A DNA stretch of 64,000 bases, taken from the NCBI GenBank assembly GCA_963580455.1, contig OY756967.1, forward strand, positions 8,330,501 through 8,394,500, given 5' to 3'. A program made the position numbers and the translations under genes. This DNA is from Euonymus europaeus (taxonomy: Eukaryota; Streptophyta; Magnoliopsida; Celastrales; Celastraceae). Positions 13,418-23,190 of the stretch are shown here, one piece after another; the stretch's first letter is position 1, and each line of letters opens with the position of its first letter. The notes beneath the pieces are model-generated. The model saw only the letters and a list, made by a program, of their open reading frames with translations. It did not search any database and was not told where the DNA came from.

Positions 13418-14825
13418 TTCAGTTCTTAACTCTCTAGATGAATGATCTTTTAAAGGTTGTATCTAATTTTGAATTAAAGTGGATCTTTTAGAGACGAAAC
13501 GCTTTGAAAAGATAGATTCCCCATCTTTTCCTTCATCTGGGGGGCATCTAAGTAGCCTATTCTCGTAAAATTAGACATAAAATAACAATAAAAAGTGTAC
13601 AATGATCAAGTTTGATGGTACCTAATTGCTCAAGTCTCTCCATGGAGAAGCTTTTAACGGTTTTGTCCATTTGCGAACGAAAGTTGGTCTTTTGGAAACA
13701 AAATAATTTATGAAGCCTATACTCGGCAAATTTGAAATAAAATAGCAATAAAAAGTGTTCGCCAATTGACTTCAAGGTTTCTTAATTGGTCGACTATCTT
13801 TGTGAAGGTGCCTTTAATGGTTTTGTCCATTTTCGAATGAAAGTTGACTTTTGGCAACGAAATAATCTACAGAGCCTAAACTCGTCAAAATTGGCATAAA
13901 ATATCAATGAAAAGTGTACAATGATCAAATTTGATGGTTCAAAATTGTTTAACTCTCTCCATGGAGGAGCTTTTTAACAGTTTTAAACATTTGAGAACAA
14001 AAGTTTGCCTTTTGGCAATGAAACAATTTACAAAGCATATACTCATAAAATTTAACATAAATATCAATTAGAAGTGTACAACAATCAAAGTTGATGGTTA
14101 TAAATTGCTCAACTCTTTCCACGAATGAGCTTTTAACGGTTTTGACCATTTGAGAATAAAAGTTTGTCTTTTGTCAACGAAACAATTTATGGAGCATATA
14201 CTCATAAAATTTGAAATGAAATAATAATAAAAAGTGTTCTTCGATTGACTTCGAGGTTTCTTAATTTCTCAACTCTCTACATGTTGGAGCTTTTAATGAA
14301 TTTGTCCATTTAGGAAATAAAGTTAGTCTTTTGTCAACGAAATAATTGACGGGACCTATACGCGGCAAATTTGACATAAAATGGCAATAAAAAGTGTATA
14401 CTGATTGACTTCAAGGTTTCTTAACAACTCAACTATATCGAAGGAGTAGTTATTAAGGGTTTCGTCAATTTGGGAATGAAGGTTTGGTCTTTTGGCAATG
14501 ATACAGTTTGCGGAGCATATACTCGTCAAAATTGACATAAAATATCAATGAAAAGTGTACATCGATAAAATTTGATGGTTCGGAATTGCTCAACTCTCTC
14601 CATAGATGATCTTTTTAAGGTTTTGTCTAATTTGAAATGAAAGTTCATCATTTGACAGCGAAACAATCTCATGAAGTGTATTCTCGTAAAATTGAACATC
14701 AAATAATAATAAAAAGTATACACCAAACAACTTTCATAATTCGGAATTGCTCAACTCTCTTCATGGATGAATATTTAACGGTTTTGACCATTTGAGAGCA
14801 AAAGTTTGTCTTTTGACAACAAAAC
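13418..14825. repeat. ~160-bp satellite array A, part 2
   Basis: About nine monomers of the same satellite resume to the right of the gypsy fragment and stop near 14825. Many are of the GACCATTTGAG class. A foreign insert of about 45 bases near 13500-13548 carries a small palindrome (AAAAGAT 13507-13513, ATCTTTT 13523-13529). Confidence 0.9.
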
Positions 14826-15535
14826 ATCAAAATAGACATTTCTCAATCAAGTATAAATAGTCATTTCTCAACTAAGTCAAAACACTCAGTTCTGAACCAA
14901 GTTTAAACAATTAGTTTTGAACCAATCAAAATGGGGAATTCTCAACCAAGTCTAAACAGTAAGTTCTCAACCAATCAAAATATGCAGTTCTCAACCAAGT
15001 CTAAACAGGAATTCCTCAAGCAAGTCAAAAAACGCAGTTCTCAACCTAGTCAAAACAGGCAGTACTAAACCAATCAAAACAAACATTTCTCAACCAAGTC
15101 AAAACAGGCTATTCTCAACACTCAAAACATGCATTTCTCAACGTAGTCAAAACAGTCTTTTTTCGATCAAGTCAAAACACTTAGTTCTCAACCAATCAAA
15201 ATAGGCAGTCTAAACCAAGTCTAAATAGACAATTTTCAATTAAGTTAAAACAGACATTTCTCAACCAGTCTAAACATGCATTTCTCAACAAGGCAAAATA
15301 GGCAGTTCTCAACCAATCAAAATAGACAGTTCTCAACTAATCAAAAGATGTATTTCTCAACCAACTCAAAACAAACGGTTCTCAACCAATGGAATAAAAT
15401 TCAGTTATGAACTACTGACAAACAATTCGGTTCTTAATCTCACAATCACTCTGTTCTCAACCAAAATAACAGGTAGTTCTCAACCAATGAAAAAACATGC
15501 ATGTCTCAACCACAATTTTTTTTTGTTCTTAATAA
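14826..15535. repeat. ~25-bp minisatellite
   Basis: About 28 degenerate units of the form AGTTCTCAACCAAGTCAAAACAG, 22-27 bases each, lie back to back with no spacers. The order of variants looks random. It directly abuts the 160-bp satellite on the left and a ~62-bp repeat on the right. Confidence 0.88.
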
Positions 15536-15545
15536 CTTCATATAT

Positions 15546-15980
15546 GGATCACTAGAGCCATTCCCGGCTTGGCTAATCATTGGAAATGATTTTTGAAAAA
15601 TGCTCGGGATCACTAGGGCCATTTCCGACTTGGCTAATCATTCGAAATGATTTTTTTGAAAAATGCACGGGGATCACTAGGGCCATTCCCGACTTGGCTA
15701 ATCATTGGAAATGATTTTTAAAAAATGCACGGGATCACTAAGGCCATTCCCGGCTTGGCCAATGATGATTTTTTTGAAAAATGCACGGGATCACTAGAGC
15801 CATTCCCAGCTTGGCTAATCATTGAACATGATTTTTTTTTTGAAAAATGCTCAGGATCACTAGGGCCATTCCTGGCTTGGCTATTCATTGGAAATGATTT
15901 TTTTTGAAAAATGCACGGGATCACTAGAGCCATTCCCGGCTTGGCTAATAATGGAAAATGATGATTTTTTTTTAAATGCT
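15546..15980. repeat. ~62-bp tandem repeat, seven copies
   Basis: GGATCACTAG(A/G)GCCATTCC opens units at 15546, 15607, 15671, 15732, 15788, 15854 and 15918 (spacing 56-66). The length varies mainly in a T run after AATGA. A diverged relative of the unit (GGAACACTGCAACCAATCCCAGCTTGG) occurs near 16074-16100. An apparent 130-residue minus ORF here is only the repeat read through. Confidence 0.9.
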
Positions 15981-16183
15981 CGATCTTCAATTGCAAACCC
16001 TTTTCTTTTGATGATTTTTTTATTTTAAAATTTTGATTTTTGACTTTTTTTTTAAAGAAAATAAAAAGTGCTTGGGAACACTGCAACCAATCCCAGCTTG
16101 GTTGAAACATGAAAAATGGGCTAGACCTAAAAGCTAACCTTGCTGAGGCTTGAAGTTAAGACTTTCCTGACTAGGGTTTGACC

Positions 16184-17152
16184 CTAATTGCGTATCATGT
16201 TCGTGAGCACAAACAGGATGTGCTCCAACCTTTGCGGTCCCGCTTCCAATTGGTCCAACCGAACCAGTATCTCCTGTATAACATTAGTGGGTGATGGCTC
16301 ATTAGCCAATTGAACTGATTCCTGTGGTAACACAGTTCGAGGCTGTGATTTTTGTTTTCTTTTGACAGTTGCAGTCATGTGGTCAATGCTTTGACGCCAT
16401 GTATTTTTATCCATAACGGTCACTGGATATGCTAAGGAGCTCATGGATAGTGGAGGGCAAATACCTTTTCTCAACAGCAATCGAGTAATAAGCCTCGGAA
16501 AATACAATTTCTCAGTCTTTGTAATTCGATTCTCCACAAAACTCTTGGCTTTTACAATACAGTCTATGTACATCTCACCGATATCGAACCATGTTCTCTT
16601 ATACATGTTGTATAGGACACGTAGAATACTACCTGCTCGCTGTTGGCTATGACCTATGGGACAAAGGTTGGATCGGATGGTGTCATCCAACAGCCACATC
16701 TTTGTTGGCAAATACGCTCGGCGTGTAGCATTAACATTCCTATCTCTCTTTCCTTGACACATGTCATCAATCGTCTCCTTTCTGGATGCAAAGATGGGCG
16801 CTTTGAAACTCGTGGTGATATCGTAAGCAGGAGGATATCCTACACAGGAGCAAATGTCAGTCGTGGTGAATCGGACTCTGATACCGGCCACATCCACCTG
16901 ATAAACAGATCAAGGTCCGTTCATCGAACTGGGTGGAAACTCTATAAAAAGGTCAAATTATCCAGGGATATACAGGGATTTCTCCTTCAAGATCCGGATA
17001 GATCAAAAATAACATGGAATGATCCTAAAGGTAGCGCAAGGCCCAACGAGTGTCAGCCTCTCTTAGGATAGCTGGATCGATCCGTCTTTTGGGGACGATC
17101 TCTGCTTTAGCAAACAATGCAATTTCTTGTGAACGGGGTGACAGAGTGTCAT
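16184..17152 (-). pseudogene. Plant retrotransposon-associated protein, PF20167-like, broken
   Basis: The longest open piece is 237 codons (16897-16184). Its middle has the pattern W-L-D-...-L-CPIGH...R...LY-MYKRTWFDIGEMYIDCIV...LYFPRLITRLLL-KGI, which I recognise as the 'putative plant transposon protein' family (Pfam PF20167, Transposase_32), found in plant LTR elements. The last ~40 residues look helical and could form a coiled coil. An in-frame stop lies just upstream (TGA near 16911). Further upstream an ATG at 17150-17152 opens MDDTLSPRSQEIA... which matches the expected N-terminus but shifts frame near 17030. Thus the gene spans 17152-16184 with at least two lesions. It sits downstream of an Arg-type PBS at 19782 on the same strand. 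Function of the family is unknown. Confidence 0.6.
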
Positions 17153-18430
17153 CCATTAAATTAGTTGAAAGATGGATGGGGATTTTAATGTGATAAAGGT
17201 GAGCTGTAGTGGAAAAAGAGGTGGAACAATAAACGAAAATGACTGAAAGTGAGTAATCGTGTCAGTAATGGAAGGAATAAAAATGAAGTGATGAGATCAG
17301 AGTAAAACGGTGATCGACGATCAGTGGAAGTGAAAGAAAATCTGAAAGAGACGAGATGATGAGATGATACAGATGATAGATATGGTAAAGACACGTGACT
17401 CAGAGAAGAGGAGAAAAACTCGACCATAAGCGACAAAACAATAAAGGATAAACGTAAAATTTCAAAAGTAGTTGAAAAGTCGACATCATGGATGATAACG
17501 GACGATACGGTGAAAACATGTCACTTAGTAGAAAAGCGAAGAAATCAATCAGATGAGATAAAACTTGGCCAGAAAGGAAGACAAAGGAGAAATGTTGGGA
17601 TATGTGTTGTAGCTGGTGATAAAGACACGATAGACATGGGAAGAGACAAATGGCCGAAAGAAAATGAAAGAAATAAAGAAAGTTGTATGCCTGAGCTATG
17701 ACAGGGATGAGAAACAGACATGATGGAGACGGGGAGGAAAAATGATAGAGACAAGAAAAAGAATATGGCCAAAAGATACAAAATATTTTGAAAACACATG
17801 CCATGAAAACGACAAAAATGAAGAAAGTCGTGTATGCCTGAATTGTGATAGTGATGGGGGAGAGGCATGATAGAGATGGTGAAGACGTGTGACTTAACAG
17901 TGAAGAAGAAATTATTTTTTTTAGAAGAGACAAAACTTTTGAACAAAGGTAATTTTTTTTTTTAGAAGAGACAAAACTTTTGAACGAAGGTCATGGAATA
18001 GAAATGAGAAGAAATGTTGGAACACAGGCCTGAGCCATTACAGCCTCCTATCAAGGCAATGATTGAGAGAGACGACTTTGTAGTTGAAACATGCAAGCAT
18101 ACACTAGATTTGTGGGCCACTCCCAACTGGATTTGTGCGAAATAATAGTGCATGGGATCCGTGATCCACTCCCCACTTGGGCAAGACATAAAATATTTGA
18201 AGAAAGAGATGCATACCTGATTCATGAAGATTGACTGAATTTGTACTGTTTGAACAAACCTGTCAAATGATAAGCAACATGCGACGATGATGCATGCAAT
18301 GACATATATTGCTCAATCATGAATACATCACTTGGAACGAATGCAGTACTCTCAAGTTTTTTCATTTTTCCCTCTCTATGTTTTTTTTCTCTCTCTCTCC
18401 CTTTTTTTTTGACCAATTTTCTTCAAAACT
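17153..18430 (-). other. Purine-rich (+) leader region of the Ogre-like element
   Basis: No gene seen. The plus strand is A/G-rich with loose repeats of GATGATA, GAGACAAA and GTGTATGCCTGA motifs. A short direct repeat TTTAGAAGAGACAAAACTTTTGAAC occurs at about 17921-17945 and 17962-17986. Reverse-strand ORFs rich in S, F and L at 17400-17946 reflect composition, not coding. The strand asymmetry suggests untranslated retroelement sequence. Confidence 0.4.
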
Positions 18431-18855
18431 CATATGTGCCCACATTTCTTAATTGAAACTTTTTCCATTTTTGTGTTTAGGATCATTCCTCTGCTAATAA
18501 TACATATCTCGACCACAGGGTTTTTTTTCCATCCCTTTTTCAGTGTAGGACACCAACATCTATCAATGTCCTGACAAAAAGAAATATTCAAATGCATTTA
18601 TCACGTTTTCTGTAAAAACTTTGTCAATGATGAATTTAACAATAGGACTATGCATGTCAAATGGAAAACTTCTTGCAAGGTGAATGAGATGTGAAAATGA
18701 TGAGCAAAGTCAAAGAAACGAATACTTCAATAAAATTTAATCGAAAATGATGAGTGATGGTAGGAAGCTTATTTTGGCGGAGAAGAGGTGATTTCAAAGA
18801 AATAAGAAATAGACTGAGCTTTTTCAAGATAAAAATTGTGACAATTCAAAGATTA

Positions 18856-18880
18856 CACCAAAACTGCCCCAGTTTTGGTG
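18856..18880. repeat. Hairpin 1, CACCAAAACTG-type
   Basis: CACCAAAACT...AGTTTTGGTG with loop GCCCC: a perfect 10-bp stem. Confidence 0.75.
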
Positions 18881-18976
18881 TGCCCCCAATTAACAATGAT
18901 TAAATCCAATTAGCATCAGATTATATCTGAACCCTTCATTTTTGGCAACAAACTTCTTCTTTTGATGTAATGATCG

Positions 18977-19002
18977 CACCAAAAACTGCCCCAGCTTTGG
19001 TG
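18977..19002. repeat. Hairpin 2, related to hairpin 1
   Basis: CACCAAAAACTGCCCCAGCTTTGGTG: the same sequence as hairpin 1 with one changed and one extra base, still able to pair with a bulge or mismatch. It lies 121 bases to the right in the same orientation. Confidence 0.7.
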
Positions 19003-19411
19003 CATGTCTATGAAGCCAATTTATGCACCTTCACCCATATCACCACAAATCAAATTGATCACCAATCATGACACTGTCCAAAGTCCAACAAGTCCATGTC
19101 TGAACTGTTCTTTTGAACTCCCAATCTGAATTGAATGCATCTTTTCTCCTCTCTATTTTTCTTCTTTCCTTTTCATTTTTCTTCATCGTTTGTTTTTTTG
19201 TCCCTTTTTTTTTGTTTTTGCTTCTGTGCTTTTGTCCCTAATTTTTGCGTAGAGCGCCCTTTCAGGTTTTCACTCTAGCGGGATTTTTTTTTAACATAAT
19301 TATCCAAATGCCTCTATTGAAGACAGTAAATCAAAGACAGTAACTCAATTTATTCATTGGAAACTAACTTTCCAAAAAGATAAACAACACAACGCCTGCA
19401 ATGTTCCACAA

Positions 19412-19711
19412 TTACTGAAATGATGGAAAATAAAAATTCCCTGACTGAAATCCCGAGTCTTCATGATTTTCAGAAGGATAACAATTCTGTTGTTGAGCTT
19501 TTGTAGTAGAAAACTGCATGGTATGCCTTCCAAAATCACTGGATGAATGATAAGGCATGTGAGTCATGACTCCATGGTTGCCCGCAATATATGCCATTAA
19601 TAGATCAATAGTTTTGGACAAGTGATCCAGATGTGCCTCAATTTGCGTTAACCTTTCAGCTACGTCAGTGGTTTCGGATGACTGAGAATGATGAATAGTA
19701 GGGGATTCAGC
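19412..19711 (-). pseudogene. Small ORF after the PBS, gag-like or ORF1-like start
   Basis: About 99 codons (AESPTIHHSQSSETTDV...), with a short heptad-like helix (RLTQIEAHLDHLSKTIDLLM). There is no ATG; an in-frame stop precedes the first Val codon, so this is either a fragment or uses an upstream lost start. It lies about 70 bases downstream of the Arg-type primer site at 19782, where the first ORF of a Tat/Ogre-type element would begin. I cannot assign a family. Confidence 0.35.
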
Positions 19712-19766
19712 CACAACTCAGTAGTTTTTTTTTAAGAAATATATATACATTTAAAAACTAGTTTTT

Positions 19767-19782
19767 CCTAGCAGAGTCGCCA
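19767..19782 (-). other. Primer-binding site, tRNA-Arg type (Tat/Ogre-like)
   Basis: On the minus strand TGGCGACTCTGCTAGG begins two bases after the LTR end ...TTGCGACA. Plant Ogre/Tat gypsy elements use a site of the form TGGCGACTCTGCTGGG complementary to tRNA-Arg; this differs by one base in the portion I can compare. Confidence 0.65.
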
Positions 19783-19784
19783 GT

Positions 19785-21610
19785 TGTCGCAACCGGCTTT
19801 GGGAAAGAAAATTTTAAAAGAAGAGTCGCCACAAATTGTAATAGGTGCAATTGGTCACCAATGAAAATAATTTGGTCTGTGAAAATTCGGAAAATGGGTA
19901 AGTGAGTTTGTTACGTATGGGGAAGGTATGCGGCACCCCACAATGTCTGTTTTAAAAACAGTTCCCAATTTAACTTTTATTATCCCATTAAATGATTAAG
20001 AAAATCAAGTGTGACATATTAACAAAATATATACATCGAGTACGATAATTTAGACAGAATATAAAAACTATATTGAGAGTCTAATATTGAGGTTCATGGG
20101 ACTCTTCCATCCAATGGTGAAGTGTCCATGAAATACTCTCACCTCAAGAATTTTGTCTGAAAGTGCATCCAATGCATTCCCCAAATTAATACCATCGTCG
20201 GTTAAGGCTTTCGATATAATTTTTATATATAACATGAATGCTTAAAAAAATCCTCTCCATCCAATGGATGAGAATTTCATAAGATTTTATCCTCAAGAAT
20301 CCTTTTGGGATAGCATCCAATGCTTCTCTGTCTGGTTCCATCGTCGGATTAACCTACAATATATTAAACAACCATAAACATGCAATGTAAACACTCATTT
20401 AATATATGCATGAACCCTAAGTGTCTACATGCTTCTAGCATCCTAAAATCATGCAATTTTTATTATTTTTATTTTCACTATGTACATGGTATGTGGCTTT
20501 GGGTCCAACAATTTAACTAATCTAAGAACCTTAATTTTTTAAACCCAACAACCACAAATCAAACATGAAAGATAAAACCCAAATAATCAATTCCCAACTT
20601 TGCAAGCCTAAACATATTTACACTTAAACCCAGCCCGCTAAATAGGAATCCGGACCCCAAAAATTTCTAAGACTCTGGCCCAAATGCTACAAAGTAATTC
20701 TCTAGCCCAAATTTAACTACCTATTCCTGGCCCATGAAACAGCAAATGATCCATTCCCTGATTTCTTAAATCTGGCCCAATATGAAGGGAGAAATTAGAA
20801 AGCCCAAGATGGCCCCAAATCTGATGTATCTTCTCTCAGGCCCGAATTCCCAAAAAGCCCTAATGCCCAAGTAATGTGCACTAAATCCAAATAAACACCA
20901 TAAGCCCTAAAACAATTTTAAGCCCATATATAACATTCAAAGACCCAAAAACTAAAAAAAAAAAGAAGAAATGCTCAAAATACAGTTTCGAAAATAGTAA
21001 CTTTTGGAATGTTATCCATGGTTCGATTTGAACAGTTTTTGGACAGTGGTTAGAGGACAGTGGGTTCTTGATTTTGAATGGTTTGATTATGATTTGAAGC
21101 TCTAGAGGGTTAGTTTTGAAACTTTTTCCCAAACTGATTTGTGTAGGAGTATTTCTCAAAATAGAGTTTTGGGGATGGTGACGGTCGGATTTTCGATGTT
21201 GGTTCCGATGGTGAACTTATGGTGGCAGTAAGGATGGTGGTTTGTGTGGTGATGTTGTGGTTTTTAGTGTAATGGAAGAGGAGAAGATTTGTGATGGTGG
21301 CTTAAGTTGAGAGAAGAGAGGGTCATGGCTGCTGGATCCAAGAGAACAAGAAAGATTTCTTCCCCCTCCCTCATTGAGTAATTTTTTGGGTATAAGAAGA
21401 GAAGAGGTGATGGTAGTGGTTAGGGTAGGTGGAGATTAGGTGAGAGTGGGTGGATTAGTAGGTAGGAGTGGTTGGTGGGGTGATAGTGATGGAGGAGTGG
21501 GTGAAGATGATGGGTGAGGGATTGTGCTCAAAAGTCATCCGAAACAAATATTATTGAGCTTCCAAAAATAAACATATTGGACTGAACCCGGAAAAAAATA
21601 GGGTACTATA
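19785..21610 (-). mobile_element. Tat/Ogre-like 5' LTR (outer border uncertain)
   Basis: Defined by its inner edge next to the PBS (reads ...GGTTGCGACA on the minus strand). The LTR includes the conserved-looking AAGAGTCGCCAC and GGTTACGTATGGGGAAGGTAT..GCACCCC-type stretch near 19823-19938, common in this class of element. A diverged internal duplication is at 20105-20350. The right part (21180-21560) is very G-rich on the plus strand. The outer border is placed only roughly, before the gypsy integrase that starts near 21705; 21611-21704 is unassigned. Confidence 0.5.
20105..20350. repeat. Diverged tandem duplication in the Ogre-like LTR
   Basis: TCCATCCAATGG...CCTCAAGAAT...AGCATCCAATGC...CCATCGTCGG(T/A)TTAA appears twice, beginning near 20107 and 20268, at about 160-base spacing and with many differences. 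Confidence 0.6.
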
Positions 21611-21704
21611 GTATGTATTCAATATACTTATGTCATATTTATTGTTTGGTACCATTTGGTGTGAATTAAGGACCGTTAGAAGGTAATCCTTATAAATGGA
21701 TATT

Positions 21705-22693
21705 ATGAACTAGTGTGGACCTTGAGTACAATGTATGTCAAGGAGATTATGAGACTTCATGGAATTCCATTATCTATTGTGTCGGACCGAGACCTGCGGT
21801 TCACAGGTAGATTCTGGAGTAGTTTACAGGAGGCATTGGGAACGAAGTTGAATTTCTCTACAGCTTATCATCCTCAGAGTGATGGGCAGAGTGAGAGAAC
21901 CATACAGGTTTTGGAGGATATGCTACGGGCATGTGTAGTTGATTTTGGAGGAAGTTGGGATCGGTGCTTACATTTGGCGGAGTTTGTGTATAACAACTCT
22001 TTCCAAAGTAGTATCGGGATGGCACCTTACGAGGCGCTCTACGGGAGGCCTTGTAGGTCACCTTTGTGTTAGGCAGAGGTTGGTGAGAAAGTTGTTTCAG
22101 GACCTGAGATGGTCAAAGAAGCTCGAGAGAGAGTTGATGAGATCCAAAGGTGGTTGATCACCGCGCAGAGCCGACAGAAGTCTTATGCTGACCGGAGGAG
22201 GAGGCCTTTGGATTTCGCAGTAGGCGATAAGGTTTTCTTGAAGGTTAGTCCAAGACGTGGAATTCAGAGGTATAGTAAGCATGGGAAGTTGGCACCGAGA
22301 GTTTTGGGGCCATTTGAGATTCTTGAGGCGGTTGGACCGGTGTCGTACTGTTTGGCACTTCCACCGAAGCTTGAGAAGGTTCACAATGTATTCCATGTAT
22401 CAATGCTTCAGAAATATGAGCCAGATCCGTCGTATGTGATAGATTGGACTACGTTGGAAGTTGAAGAAGATGGGAGTTACACTCTTCAACTGGTAAAAAT
22501 TCTAGACCGACAGAACAAGGTCACGAGGTCGAGTGTGATTCCATTAGTAAAAGTGATGTGGATGTATCACGGAGTTGAAGAAGCAACTTGGGAGTTGGAA
22601 TACAGAATGAAGGAGAAGTACCCGGAGTTGTTCGGAGATTCAGGTACGTGTGTAGTTAAATTTCGGGACGAAATTTTATTAAGGGGGAAAGGA
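21705..22693 (+). pseudogene. Gypsy chromovirus integrase C-terminus and tail, with PPT
   Basis: 5'-truncated pol. It opens in the integrase core (YVKEIMRLHG, then VSDRD with the second catalytic Asp, then HPQSDGQSERT with the catalytic Glu) and continues through the GPY-type region (KLAPRVLGPFEILE, FHVSML-KYEPDPS). It ends in a chromodomain-like tail (PLVKVMW...EEATWELE...YPELF). A stop (TAG for Trp, 22070-22072) interrupts it after GRPCRSPLC, after which the same frame resumes. The tail ends near 22660. AAGGGGGAAAGGA before 22694 is the polypurine tract. Homologous to 58228-59009 and the minus-strand 48378-48653. Catalytic Asp 1, RT and gag are missing. Confidence 0.85.
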
Positions 22694-22887
22694 TGTGAAA
22701 CCCCGACCCAAAAAATTTAGTTTTGAGTCGAAATACGGATGATCCGTGAAGTACGGAATCATGGAAAAATAGTTTTGAGCTTGGTTCGGTAAATGGGTCA
22801 TAACTTTTAGTATACATGTCTGTTTCGGGCCCATAATATATCAAATCGAAGCTTAGATCGAGCCGGAAAATAAATTTGAGAAAAAAC

Positions 22888-23060
22888 TGGGTTCTGTGAA
22901 TAGTAATCCGTCCGGACGGATATGCCTAGAGTGAGGGCAGTGGGTTCTGTGAACAGTAATCTGTCCGGACGGATAATTGGGCGTCCGAACGGATATGCCT
23001 AGATTCAAGGCAGTGGGTTACAGGAACAGTAATCTATCCGGACGGATACTTTGGGCGTCC
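22888..23060. repeat. Repeated CCGTCCGGACGG palindromes in LTR
   Basis: Three units of GTGGGTT(C/A)...GAACAGTAATC followed by GTCCGGACGGATA, at about 22888, 22940 and 23013. The first contains a perfect 14-base palindrome TCCGTCCGGACGGA at 22907-22920. Confidence 0.8.
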
Positions 23061-23136
23061 GGATGGCTATCGGGAAATCAGTTTTTAAGAAACAGAGTTC
23101 GACATTTCTGCATTCCATCACTGGGAGAGCCCAACT

Positions 23137-23146
23137 AGAGAGAGAA

Positions 23147-23177
<31 letters not shown>

Positions 23178-23190
23178 AGAAGAGAGAGAA
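23137..23190. repeat. GA microsatellite
   Basis: Interrupted (GA)n/(AGAA) tract inside the LTR; shorter GA tracts sit at the same place in the related LTRs (near 290 and 52655). Confidence 0.9.

Larger units (their letters stand above)
18431..19411 (-). other. Non-coding leader with two related hairpins
   Basis: I see no ORF here. It is T-rich on the plus strand, and the only clear structure is a pair of similar hairpins at 18856-18880 and 18977-19002 (listed separately). Confidence 0.4.

Noticed and set aside
14826..15535. CRISPR-like look of regularly spaced short repeats
   Set aside because: Units are contiguous with no unique spacers, and the DNA is plant nuclear.
15718..16110. 130-codon minus-strand ORF with repeated peptides
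   Set aside because: It is the ~62-bp tandem repeat read through; unit length varies and breaks the frame elsewhere.
16643..17071. 142-codon plus-strand ORF
   Set aside because: It is antisense to the PF20167-like protein, which has the better family match.
17400..17946. Overlapping minus ORFs of 133 and 177 codons, rich in S, F, L
   Set aside because: Explained by purine-rich plus-strand composition; no domain, and two frames are equally open.
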